From an uncultured bacterium (GTDB lineage Bacteria > Bacillota > Clostridia > Lachnospirales > Lachnospiraceae): a stretch of 9,688 nt of DNA. Within the stretch, counting starts at the first letter, position 1, and the number at the start of each line of letters is the position of its first letter. Made by a program: the position numbers and the translations under genes. The stretch lies in contig CAMTZV010000016.1 of NCBI GenBank assembly GCA_947086625.1, positions 1-9,688 on the forward strand, given 5' to 3'. The notes beneath the pieces are model-generated. The model did not search any database and was not told where the DNA came from. It saw only the letters and a list, made by a program, of their open reading frames with translations. Of the stretch, positions 1 through 5,594 are shown piece after piece.

Positions 1-1
1 G

Positions 2-481
2 GGAAACGATTACCGGTCCGATTACGAGAAAAATATTACAGCGCAGGATAAAACCGACTTTGCGGCGCTGCTTCACACAAACCGGCTGCGCAGATACCAG
101 CGCGGGATCGTGCTGCTTGCCGCCTACCTGCACCCGAAGCAGGACAAGGAGGCTTTCAGCGAATTTGTCGTCGGCAAATACGACATCGAGCATATCCTTC
201 CGAAAAAGTGGAACAACTACGACGGCTGGACCGACGATTTGTGGGACGCGCAGCTCAACCTGCTTGGCAATCTCGTCCCGCTCTCCAAATCGCTCAACAT
301 CGCGGCACGAAACGAATTTTTCAGCCGCAAGCAGACCGAGTACGCCAAATCCACAATCCAGGACGCCAAAGACCTCGTCTCCCTCACGGAGTGGACGCCG
401 AAGGCGCTCGAAAAAAAGCAGGAGGAAAAGATCGGGCGGCTTCTGGATTTCTGCAGGATCAAAGGGGCCCCTGCCAGATAG
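2..481 (+). CDS. C-terminal fragment of DUF262/DUF1524 (GmrSD-like) nuclease
   Basis: Partial gene: the reading frame is open from base 2, so the start lies outside the window, and it ends at TAG 479-481. The 159 visible residues carry the DUF1524 (GmrSD C-terminal, HNH-like) signature: DIEHILPKKW (His at visible residue 64), then LNLLGNLVPLS, then an N-rich tail with NEFFSRK and YAKS. In this family the EHI-P and GNL-L-N elements form a metal-dependent nuclease core. Full-length members usually have an N-terminal DUF262 ParB/Srx-like NTPase domain and act as type IV (modified-DNA) restriction enzymes or other phage-defence nucleases. The N-terminal part cannot be judged here, so the exact subfamily is open. 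A hairpin terminator follows immediately, and the next gene is convergent, so this gene ends its own transcription unit. Confidence 0.85.
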   Translation, partial: GNDYRSDYEKNITAQDKTDFAALLHTNRLRRYQRGIVLLAAYLHPKQDKEAFSEFVVGKYDIEHILPKKWNNYDGWTDDLWDAQLNLLGNLVPLSKSLNIAARNEFFSRKQTEYAKSTIQDAKDLVSLTEWTPKALEKKQEEKIGRLLDFCRIKGAPAR

Positions 482-483
482 CA

Positions 484-525
484 AGCCGTGCGGACGGGGC
501 CTCCCCGGCACCGCTGGCATTTCTT
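484..525 (+). terminator. Rho-independent terminator of the DUF1524 gene
   Basis: Compound hairpin right after the stop codon. AGCCGTGC (484-491) pairs with GCACCGCT (508-515) with one C-C mismatch, and the inner CGGGG (495-499) pairs with CCCCG (503-507) over a CCT loop. TGCC (472-475) can add to the base by pairing with GGCA (516-519). TTTCTT follows at 520-525. The hairpin also exists on the minus strand but has no T-run there, so plus-strand termination is favoured. It overlaps the stop codon of the convergent DUF3783 gene. Confidence 0.6.
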
Positions 526-892
526 ACGTTGAAATGCCCTCCCGCTCCCGCAAAAGCTGTGCATAAAGCTTTTCGCCGCTCCACGCCGCGTTGTGCGGCG
601 TGAGGACTGCCTTGCAGGCGACCGGCTCCATCCCCTCCCGCTTGCAGGCATCCAGAAATTCGTCCAGCGCCGCGCTATCCAGCCCGCAGAACACGAGCAG
701 CTCCCCGGCGACGCCCGCGCCCGTACAGACGCTTCCGCGCTTCTCCATTCCCGGGAAGCCCGCCAGCGCGCCGATGGCTTCCCCGTACTCCGTCGGGGAG
801 ACGAGCGAAAAACCGATCGCAAGCTCCCCGCAGATTTTTTTCAGCTGTTTTCTTTTTTCGCCCCTGATTCGGTAGGCAAGCAGCTTTTTCAT
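524..892 (-). CDS. DUF3783 domain protein
   Basis: A 122-aa soluble protein. The C-terminal half (about residues 64-118) matches the DUF3783 pattern: a hydrophobic strand (LLVFCGL), an amphipathic helix (ALDEFLDACKREG), then the hallmark KAVLTPHNAAWSGEKLYAQLL, in which a VLTP.N..W segment precedes a terminal helix. The N-terminus (MKKLLAYRIRGEKRKQLKKIC) is basic. The biochemical function of DUF3783 is unknown. The start ATG at 892 has AGGAG about 11 nt upstream, and the gene begins 4 bp after the permease stop. It is therefore the last gene of the GntR/ABC operon and is probably co-translated with the permease. A link to the transporter is inferred from position only. Confidence 0.8.
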   Translation of the reverse strand: MKKLLAYRIRGEKRKQLKKICGELAIGFSLVSPTEYGEAIGALAGFPGMEKRGSVCTGAGVAGELLVFCGLDSAALDEFLDACKREGMEPVACKAVLTPHNAAWSGEKLYAQLLREREGIST

Positions 893-896
893 ACGC

Positions 897-1547
897 CTAA
901 AACTCCTTCCGCTTCATAATCCGCATCGACAGCCCGTAAGAGAGCAGCGCTGCGGCGATTGTAGCCGCGCCGCACAGCAATAAAAGCGGCAGCGTGCGGC
1001 CGTTGATCAGCCGCGCCGTGAACGCTTCCGGGTCTACGCCGATGCGCTCAAACACCATTCCGGAGAGATAGCCCACGACAAGCGCAACCATGACGATGCC
1101 AAAGAGCACGATACGCCCGCGCTCCACGCCGTATTTGAGCATGACCGGCATGAGAATCGAGACGAACAGGATGCTCCCGAAATACCACGTCGGAGCCAGC
1201 GCAAAAAACTGTGCCTCCGGCATGCGTCCGCGCGTGAGCGCAACGCCGACCACCGACAGTTCTCCGATCAGCCAGCCAAGCCCGGTAATCAGCGCCGCAA
1301 ACAAATATTTTTCCCTCACATACACGCCGCGGCTCACCGGCAGCGTCAAAAGGAACGCGGCACAGCCCCCGTTGTCATCGTAGCTGATGGAACTGATGAC
1401 GAGAAAGCAGCTCAGAAGCGTCAAATAGCTGAGCGCAAAATCATCCGACGAGCTGTAGCTCAAAAAAACCGCAATGAAAATGATAAGCACCAGATAATTT
1501 TTCTGCGTCTTCATCAGTAGAAAATCCTTTTTTAACAATCCCAGCAT
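897..1547 (-). CDS. ABC-2 type transporter permease (ABC2_membrane_5-like)
   Basis: A 216-aa integral membrane protein with about six hydrophobic segments, which is the size and shape of the short ABC-2 permeases that pair with YtrB/BcrA-like ATPases. The N-terminus MLGLLKKDFLLMKTQKNY is the usual cytoplasmic entry helix. It is followed by paired helices and the conserved central stretch SISYDDNGGCAAFLLTLPVSR, where permeases of this group have an ...E/D..-..LPVSR motif just before a helix. The ATG at 1547 has GGAGGG about 9 nt upstream, and the gene starts 15 bp after the ATPase stop. It should form the membrane channel for the ATPase encoded just upstream. The substrate cannot be read from the sequence; relatives export peptides or antibiotics or respond to cell-envelope stress. 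Confidence 0.85.
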   Translation of the reverse strand: MLGLLKKDFLLMKTQKNYLVLIIFIAVFLSYSSSDDFALSYLTLLSCFLVISSISYDDNGGCAAFLLTLPVSRGVYVREKYLFAALITGLGWLIGELSVVGVALTRGRMPEAQFFALAPTWYFGSILFVSILMPVMLKYGVERGRIVLFGIVMVALVVGYLSGMVFERIGVDPEAFTARLINGRTLPLLLLCGAATIAAALLSYGLSMRIMKRKEF

Positions 1548-1562
1548 CTTTGATTCCCTCCT

Positions 1563-2411
1563 TCATTCATAGACCGACTGCACGTACAGGATCAGATCGT
1601 CGATTCCGCTCTGCTCGACGACGAGCCCCGGGTAATTTTCCGTGTAAAACCGCTTCTGGTTCGTCAGACAGCTGTAGCCGAACGGCTCCCTTTTTGTGTG
1701 CAGGATATATTTTTGTTCCAGATTTTTGTACTGCTTTTCGTCCAGCTTCAACACCGCGTAGGACGAGAGCAGCACATCCGTCTCCTCGTGCAAAAGGATC
1801 GAACCGTTGTCGATCAGATAGATGTCGTCGCAGAGCCCTTCGAGGTCTGTTGCGATGTGCGAGCTGATCAGGATTGCGCGCCGCTCGTCCGCAGACATAT
1901 ATTCCCGCAAAAGATCCAGCATTTCTTCCCGCATCGCCACGTCCAGCCCCACCGTCGGCTCGTCGAGGATGAGCAGGCGCGCGCCGTGGCTAAGCGCCAC
2001 CAGAAGCTTTAGCTTCGCCCGCATACCGCTGGAAAAGTCTTTCAGATTTTTGTTCACAGGCAAAGAAAATTGCTCGCACCGGCGCATGAAAGCTGCCGCG
2101 TCATGCCCCGGGTACATCGCCTTTAAAATCCCGTTGATATCCCGGATGTTGAGCATCGCGCTAAAGCCAACCTCCGCCAGCACCACGCCAAGCCCTTCCC
2201 GCTCTCTTGCGGTGAGCCTGCGGCTGTCCGTCCCGAACACCTCCACGCTTCCGCCGTCGGGGCAGATCAAATCCAGAACGGCCTTAAACGTCGTACTCTT
2301 GCCCGAGCCGTTGCGCCCGATGAGGCCCGTAATCATGCCCGGCTTTACCTCCATACTCACGTCCAGCCTGAAATCGCCGTACGTTTTCGTCAAATGATCG
2401 ATTTTCAACAT
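1563..2411 (-). CDS. ABC transporter ATP-binding protein (YtrB/BcrA-like)
   Basis: A 282-aa cytoplasmic ATPase. The visible motifs are Walker A GRNGSGKST (residues 32-40), a signature loop FSSGM (126-130, a variant of LSGGQ), Walker B RLLILDEP (145-152) with D-loop GLD (155-157), and the switch His in ISSHIATD (H185). The Q-loop region reads LAEVGF, with E where Q is usual. A C-terminal extension of about 70 residues follows the ATPase core, as in YtrB-type proteins, which are longer than minimal ABC ATPases. The ATG at 2411 has GGAGG about 8 nt upstream and overlaps the end of the GntR gene by 7 bp, which indicates translational coupling. It should energise the permease encoded downstream. 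The substrate is unknown. Confidence 0.92.
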   Translation of the reverse strand: MLKIDHLTKTYGDFRLDVSMEVKPGMITGLIGRNGSGKSTTFKAVLDLICPDGGSVEVFGTDSRRLTAREREGLGVVLAEVGFSAMLNIRDINGILKAMYPGHDAAAFMRRCEQFSLPVNKNLKDFSSGMRAKLKLLVALSHGARLLILDEPTVGLDVAMREEMLDLLREYMSADERRAILISSHIATDLEGLCDDIYLIDNGSILLHEETDVLLSSYAVLKLDEKQYKNLEQKYILHTKREPFGYSCLTNQKRFYTENYPGLVVEQSGIDDLILYVQSVYE

Positions 2412-2785
2412 GTTTTATCCTCCATGATGAGCTCGAAGAGCTGCCGCAGCTCCTCGTCCGGGAGGGAGCATCTCCGCCCCTTTGCGATCGCAGCCTCCAA
2501 AGCCCGTTCCACCTCTTTTTTCTGTTCTTCCTTCAAAAATTGCTGGTTTGCAGCGGCCACAAACGTGCCCTTTCCGTGTACCGTCACCGTAAAGCCCTCC
2601 GCCTCGAGGTTGTCGTAGGCTTTTTTTACGGTCAGCGCACTGATTTTCAGCTCCGCGGACAGTGCGCGCACGGACGGCAGGCAGGTGTCCGCTTCCAGCT
2701 CGCCGCCGATGATCAACGTCTTGATCTGGTCCATGATCTGCTCGTAGATGGGCACCATGGATGAGTGATTGATGATGATATGCAT
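2405..2785 (-). CDS. GntR family transcriptional regulator, YtrA subfamily
   Basis: A 126-aa DNA-binding repressor. The N-terminal winged helix-turn-helix (residues about 8-76) contains PIYEQIMDQIK, the HTH segment LPSVRALSAELKIS with recognition helix ALTVKKAYDNLEAEG, and a wing ending in GKGTFVA. A short helical C-terminus (82-122) replaces the large effector domain of other GntR proteins, which defines the YtrA subfamily; such proteins dimerise through these helices. The start ATG at 2785 is chosen because GGAGGG lies about 9 nt upstream. The frame stays open to an upstream ATG at 2839, but that start would lie across the -35 box and operator. It is the first gene of the GntR-ATPase-permease-DUF3783 operon and probably represses it through the palindromic operator in front. 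The inducer is unknown. Confidence 0.92.
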   Translation of the reverse strand: MHIIINHSSMVPIYEQIMDQIKTLIIGGELEADTCLPSVRALSAELKISALTVKKAYDNLEAEGFTVTVHGKGTFVAAANQQFLKEEQKKEVERALEAAIAKGRRCSLPDEELRQLFELIMEDKTC

Positions 2786-2804
2786 ATAGGGTTCCCTCCA
2801 TCTG

Positions 2805-2857
2805 TATAACAGTATATAACAGATTAGAACTGTTGTCAACTGTTTTATACTGTTATA
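2805..2857. promoter_or_regulatory. Palindromic operator, probable binding site of the GntR repressor
   Basis: An 18-bp arm (2805-2822) matches the reverse complement of 2840-2857 at 17 of 18 positions, centred on 2831. Within it lie half-sites AACAG at 2808 and 2818, and CTGTT at 2830, 2840 and 2850, spaced 10 bp apart within each orientation and so on one helix face. The array covers both the -10 and -35 boxes of the operon promoter. YtrA-type regulators are known to bind inverted repeats in their own promoters. Assignment to this particular GntR protein is inferred from adjacency. Confidence 0.75.
2811..2839 (-). promoter_or_regulatory. Sigma-A promoter of the GntR/ABC operon
   Basis: Read on the minus strand: -35 TTGACA (2839-2834, perfect consensus), a 17-bp spacer, and -10 TATACT (2816-2811). 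Transcription should start near 2804. This leaves a leader of roughly 20 nt that contains the GGAGGG ribosome binding site of the GntR gene. Such a strong core promoter makes sense if it is held down by a repressor. Confidence 0.85.
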
Positions 2858-2886
2858 TGTCGGGGATTTTTTCGTTCATCTACCCC

Positions 2887-3006
2887 GGGCGGGAGCCGGC
2901 ACATATCCGCTGTGACCCATTCCCGTTTCGGGGGAATGTATTGGCTACGACAGGCTTTCTCCGACGAGAATGGAAAGTCACAGCGGACACGTGCCGACTT
3001 CCACCC
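2887..3006 (-). repeat. 120-bp fold-back element (30-bp inverted-repeat arms), possible structured RNA or miniature repeat
   Basis: The left arm 2887-2916 and right arm 2977-3006 are near-perfect inverted copies. On the minus strand, 29 of 30 positions pair, with four G-U wobbles and one A-C mismatch; on the plus strand the same four wobbles become A-C mismatches. The helix can extend inward by six pairs (CCATTC 2917-2922 with GAATGG 2968-2973) past an AAA bulge. A competing inner hairpin is CATTCCC (2918-2924) with GGGAATG (2932-2938). A weaker 5-bp CGGGG/CCCCG pair (2861-2865 and 2883-2887) lies just outside. No coding sequence or known riboswitch class was recognised. It sits between the two divergent promoters, so it is not in the leader of either operon. 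It could be a dispersed miniature element or a small RNA gene. Confidence 0.7.
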
Positions 3007-3030
3007 TCATTGGCCGTGCCCGAATAAGCC

Positions 3031-3059
3031 TTTACACTTCCAGTCAAAGCTACTATAAT
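3031..3059 (+). promoter_or_regulatory. Sigma-A promoter of the small-protein / LytTR / kinase operon
   Basis: -35 TTTACA (3031-3036), a 17-bp spacer, and -10 TATAAT (3054-3059, perfect). Transcription should begin near 3066, about 30 nt before the first ATG at 3097. No TTCGCGG repeat of the kind found at 5314-5341 is seen here, which suggests the regulator genes are expressed without needing their own activator. Confidence 0.8.
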
Positions 3060-3096
3060 AAATGGTAGAAGAATCACGGAAAGGACGGTAACGGAT

Positions 3097-3264
3097 ATGA
3101 GCGAAAAAGAATTAATCACCATAACGATTGACACCTATATGAATTTACAGCGCATCAAAAAAGCGAACGGAGACAGCGAAAATTCGGAGCTTGACTACCA
3201 GTTGAAGGGAGTTACCGCCAAGCTCTCCAGCTTTGGCATCAACGTTGAAGATCTGACACTTTAA
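3097..3264 (+). CDS. Unrecognised 55-aa small protein leading the LytTR operon
   Basis: ATG at 3097 with AAGGA about 11 nt upstream, stop TAA 3262-3264, directly behind a consensus promoter. The 55 residues begin MSEKELITITIDTYMNLQRI and end in KLSSFGINVEDLTL. The protein is acidic to neutral and looks helical, with no signal peptide, membrane segment or cysteine, so it is probably cytosolic. It does not resemble an AgrD-type pheromone precursor. By hand count its GC is about 42% (71 of 168), clearly lower than the GC-rich genes around it. It starts the transcript that continues 25 bp later into the response regulator. I do not recognise the family. The promoter, ribosome binding site and operon position support a real gene, possibly a modulator of the two-component system (inference). 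Confidence 0.7.
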   Translation: MSEKELITITIDTYMNLQRIKKANGDSENSELDYQLKGVTAKLSSFGINVEDLTL

Positions 3265-3288
3265 GAATTCCCGGGAACAGGTGATTTC

Positions 3289-4008
3289 ATGCTGCGCATT
3301 GCAATCTGCGACGACGACGGGAGCGCTGTCGCCGCTCACAAAAAAATTACAGAGGAATGCCTGAAATCCTGCGGGGCGCAGGGTGCGATCACCCCTTATA
3401 CCGACAGCGCGGGACTTCTCGCCGATATCGCGGACGACGGCTTTTTCTTTGACCTGATTCTGCTCGATATCGAAATGCCGGGCAAATCCGGCATGGAGCT
3501 GGCGGGGCTGATCCGCCCGTTTCTGCCGGACGTCCGGATTATATTTATCACGTCACATATCGAGTACGCGGTGGACGCCTTCGAGCTGTCCATCTTCCGC
3601 TATGTCCCGAAAAACGATATCAAGCGGCGGCTTTCTGCCGCCATCACGGACGCCGTGAAGCTCATCCTGCTCGAGGATGGAAAAGCGTACACGATCCAAA
3701 ACGGCAGCCGGCTCGAAAAAATCCCCTACCGCGACATTTTTGCGATCATGCGCGACGGCAAGTATGCAAAATTTTCTACCTCCGGCGGCGAATCGAGGGT
3801 TCGCAAAAGCCTGCAGCAGGTGTACGGAGAGCTCGACGCGGAGGAATTTATCTACATCGACCGGGGCTGCATCGTCAACCTCATCCACGTCATGCAGATC
3901 GCGGACGGCTGCGCCGTCTTAAAAAACGGCGAGCGTCTGCCCGTCAGCCGCTCCCACCTGCAAACGGTGAAGGAGCAGATCAACACGTATTGGGGGACGC
4001 ATCTATGA
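3289..4008 (+). CDS. LytTR-family response regulator (AgrA-like)
   Basis: A 239-aa cytoplasmic transcription factor. The receiver domain (residues 1-120) has the acidic pocket C-DDD (8-10), the phospho-acceptor D60 in LILLDIEMPGKSG, the switch Thr T88 in IIFITSH, and the conserved Lys K108 in RYVPKND. The C-terminal LytTR DNA-binding domain (about 135-237) starts with YTIQNGSRLEKIPYRDIFAI and ends with RLPVSRSHLQTVKEQI, as usual for the family. The start ATG at 3289 has AGGTG about 8 nt upstream. The stop overlaps the kinase start in ATGA (4005-4008), so the pair is translationally coupled. LytTR proteins bind pairs of short direct repeats about 21 bp apart upstream of the -35; such a pair lies before the downstream ABC operon. 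Confidence 0.95.
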   Translation: MLRIAICDDDGSAVAAHKKITEECLKSCGAQGAITPYTDSAGLLADIADDGFFFDLILLDIEMPGKSGMELAGLIRPFLPDVRIIFITSHIEYAVDAFELSIFRYVPKNDIKRRLSAAITDAVKLILLEDGKAYTIQNGSRLEKIPYRDIFAIMRDGKYAKFSTSGGESRVRKSLQQVYGELDAEEFIYIDRGCIVNLIHVMQIADGCAVLKNGERLPVSRSHLQTVKEQINTYWGTHL

Positions 4009-5309
4009 CGCAATGGCTTTTCTTACTCTCGGACATAGCGGCGGCGCTCGTCCGCGCGGCGGCCTGTCTCTTTCTGATCGCCCGGCTGCTGCCCGTGAAC
4101 ACAGACGAAAGCATCCGCCGACAGCTCCCCGCGCTTTTTCCCACTGCGGCGCTGCTTGCGGCCGTGCTCTTTTTCACAGAGCTTCCGGAACTTTACCGGC
4201 AGCTTACGGAGGCCGTCCTGCTCGCGCTTTTTGCGGCACGGCGGCGGCCTGCCGACAGGCGGATGTGCCTGTTCGTCTGCATTTACTTCGAGATTGCCGC
4301 GGCCTTCTGGCAGTTTCTCGCAGCTGCGGGGCTTAGCGTCCTCTTTCGCTCCCGGGCGTTTCTCGCGCGTCATACGGCAGCGGGACAGCTCGCGCTCTGG
4401 CTGCTCTATCTTTTGCTCTCCGTCTGTGCCGCGCGCTTTTTCAAACGGGAAGATCCCACAGGAAAGGACGCCTTTCGCGCCGCCTCCGCGCTGTCCGTCG
4501 CCGGACTGATCGCCGTTATCACACTCTCCGAGCAGACGCGGCTTACCATCCCGGATGACCTGCTTGACATGTGGACGATCCTCGCGGTCGTGCTGCTCAT
4601 GGCAGTTCTCGTGTTCAACCTCAATCGTCACTATGAGTCCGAAAAGGAACTGGCGTCGCTCAAATCCGAGCAGGCCGCCCTGCTCGAACGCGAAAACCGC
4701 GCCTATGCGATGAACGCAAAGCTGTTCCACGACTTTCACAACCACATCGGCGCGCTTCGCCACCTGCTCACCCACGGGCAGTATGAACAGGCCGTGCAGT
4801 ACCTCGACGAGCTGCAGGAGCCCCTGCGTGAGATGGCGGACGCCGTCTGGACGGGCGAGCCGACCGTGGACTACCTCATCAACCGCGCGCGGGCGGAGGC
4901 AAAGGCCGCGCACATCGCGTTTCAGGCGCAGGTGGAATTTCCGCGGAACACGGGGCTAAGAAGCGCCGACCTTTGCGCCATCCTCGGAAACCTGCTCGAC
5001 AACGCCCTCGAGGCGGCGCGGCAGGTCGCAGACCCGCAGGCGCGCTTTCTGCGGCTTACGATCCGCCGCGTCAATCATCTGCTCCTCATCAAGGTCGAAA
5101 ACAGTGCCCCGGCTGCGCCCGTGACGGAAAACGGCGCGTTAAAGACGACGAAAACCGCGCACGGCCTGCACGGCTGGGGTATAAAAAGCGCGCGCACCGC
5201 GACCGAAAAATACGACGGCGTCCTGCAGTCCTCCTATGAGAACGGAATCTTTCGGGCAGTCGCCACGCTCTCCTTCCCCTCAGCCCCCGCTAACGGGAGG
5301 CCGACGTAA
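4005..5309 (+). CDS. GHKL-type sensor histidine kinase (AgrC-like)
   Basis: A 434-aa membrane kinase. About six hydrophobic segments fill residues 8-30, 42-60, 66-78, 88-116, 128-145 and 160-207, and a short coiled stretch (210-240) leads to the kinase core. The H-box is KLFHDFHNHIGALRH with phospho-acceptor H242. The ATPase has an N-box AILGNLLDNALEAA (N329, N333) and a G-box HGLHGWGIKS (387-394), typical of the HATPase_c_5 group that pairs with LytTR regulators. The start at 4005 is preferred over an upstream TTG (3990) because ATGA overlaps the regulator stop and GGGGG lies about 9 nt upstream. The H-box has His where this family usually has Lys (HDFKNH). The signal is unknown; no pheromone-processing gene is visible nearby. 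Confidence 0.93.
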   Translation: MTQWLFLLSDIAAALVRAAACLFLIARLLPVNTDESIRRQLPALFPTAALLAAVLFFTELPELYRQLTEAVLLALFAARRRPADRRMCLFVCIYFEIAAAFWQFLAAAGLSVLFRSRAFLARHTAAGQLALWLLYLLLSVCAARFFKREDPTGKDAFRAASALSVAGLIAVITLSEQTRLTIPDDLLDMWTILAVVLLMAVLVFNLNRHYESEKELASLKSEQAALLERENRAYAMNAKLFHDFHNHIGALRHLLTHGQYEQAVQYLDELQEPLREMADAVWTGEPTVDYLINRARAEAKAAHIAFQAQVEFPRNTGLRSADLCAILGNLLDNALEAARQVADPQARFLRLTIRRVNHLLLIKVENSAPAAPVTENGALKTTKTAHGLHGWGIKSARTATEKYDGVLQSSYENGIFRAVATLSFPSAPANGRPT

Positions 5310-5313
5310 TCAT

Positions 5314-5341
5314 TTCGCGGCCAAAAAACGACCGTTCGCGG
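5314..5341 (+). promoter_or_regulatory. Probable LytTR regulator binding sites (21-bp-spaced direct repeat)
   Basis: TTCGCGG occurs at 5314-5320 and again at 5335-5341, exactly 21 bp apart, or two helical turns. A third partial copy TTCGC sits at 5347-5351. LytTR regulators such as AgrA and ComE bind two 9-bp direct repeats with about 12 bp between them, immediately upstream of the -35 region. Here the repeats fall at roughly -69 and -48 relative to the expected start site. The only LytTR gene in the window is just upstream, so it is the likely binder (inference). Confidence 0.65.
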
Positions 5342-5347
5342 ACATTT

Positions 5348-5376
5348 TCGCACGCCGCCTCCTTTTCCTCTATAAT
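5348..5376 (+). promoter_or_regulatory. Activator-dependent promoter of the microprotein/ABC operon
   Basis: -10 TATAAT at 5371-5376 is perfect. The hexamer 17 bp upstream (5348-5353, TCGCAC) is not a usable -35. A good -10 with a missing -35, behind a 21-bp-spaced direct repeat, is the usual layout of LytTR-activated promoters. The expected start near 5383 gives a leader of about 34 nt that includes AAAGGAGGA before the first gene. Confidence 0.7.
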
Positions 5377-5416
5377 ACAGGTATCAAATGACAGAAAACC
5401 AAAAGGAGGAACCGTT

Positions 5417-5593
5417 ATGCGTCACGTATTTATCCGCAGCATCTTAACCCTGATCTGGCTGGCAGCCGCCATCTTTGGTGCCGTCTCCGGCAATCTCGTA
5501 TGGGCTGTCTTTTATCTCATCCTCGGGGGCGTCTGCCTGCTCTCCGCTTACCGGATGTGGAAAAAGGAAAAAAGCGACGAGGGGGAACACTGA
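5417..5593 (+). CDS. 58-aa two-helix membrane microprotein
   Basis: ATG at 5417 with a strong AAAGGAGGA about 6-7 nt upstream; stop TGA at 5591-5593. The short basic N-terminus MRHVFIRS is followed by hydrophobic helix 1 (about residues 9-23), a GNLV turn, helix 2 (about 29-45), and a charged tail MWKKEKSDEGEH. This predicts a two-pass membrane protein. It is the first gene behind the probable LytTR-activated promoter and ends 1 bp before the ATPase start, so it is tightly co-expressed with the ABC transporter. No named family is recognised. It could be an accessory subunit of the transporter or a stress-related membrane peptide; neither is shown by the sequence. Confidence 0.8.
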   Translation: MRHVFIRSILTLIWLAAAIFGAVSGNLVWAVFYLILGGVCLLSAYRMWKKEKSDEGEH

Positions 5594-5594
5594 C

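Noticed and set aside
2833..3027. 64-codon plus-strand open frame
   Set aside because: It starts inside the operator with no ribosome binding site, and most of it is the fold-back element.
2880..3134. 84-codon minus-strand open frame across the fold-back element
   Set aside because: No ribosome binding site. Its second half is just the translated inverted repeat, and its start overlaps the better-supported 55-aa gene.
3266..3275. Perfect 10-bp palindrome TTCCCGGGAA before the response regulator
   Set aside because: Short, single, lying inside an operon and next to the ribosome binding region; chance is a sufficient explanation.
3145..3339. 64-codon minus-strand open frame between the 55-aa gene and the regulator
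   Set aside because: It overlaps two plus-strand genes that have promoter and ribosome binding site support, and shows no family resemblance.
4023..4913. Long open frame antisense to the sensor kinase
   Set aside because: Composition-driven shadow of a clear kinase gene, with low-complexity Arg/Glu-rich product.
5291..5310. Small hairpin (CCCG/CGGG) at the end of the kinase gene as a terminator
   Set aside because: It lies inside the coding end and has no T-run; read-through into the next operon cannot be excluded.
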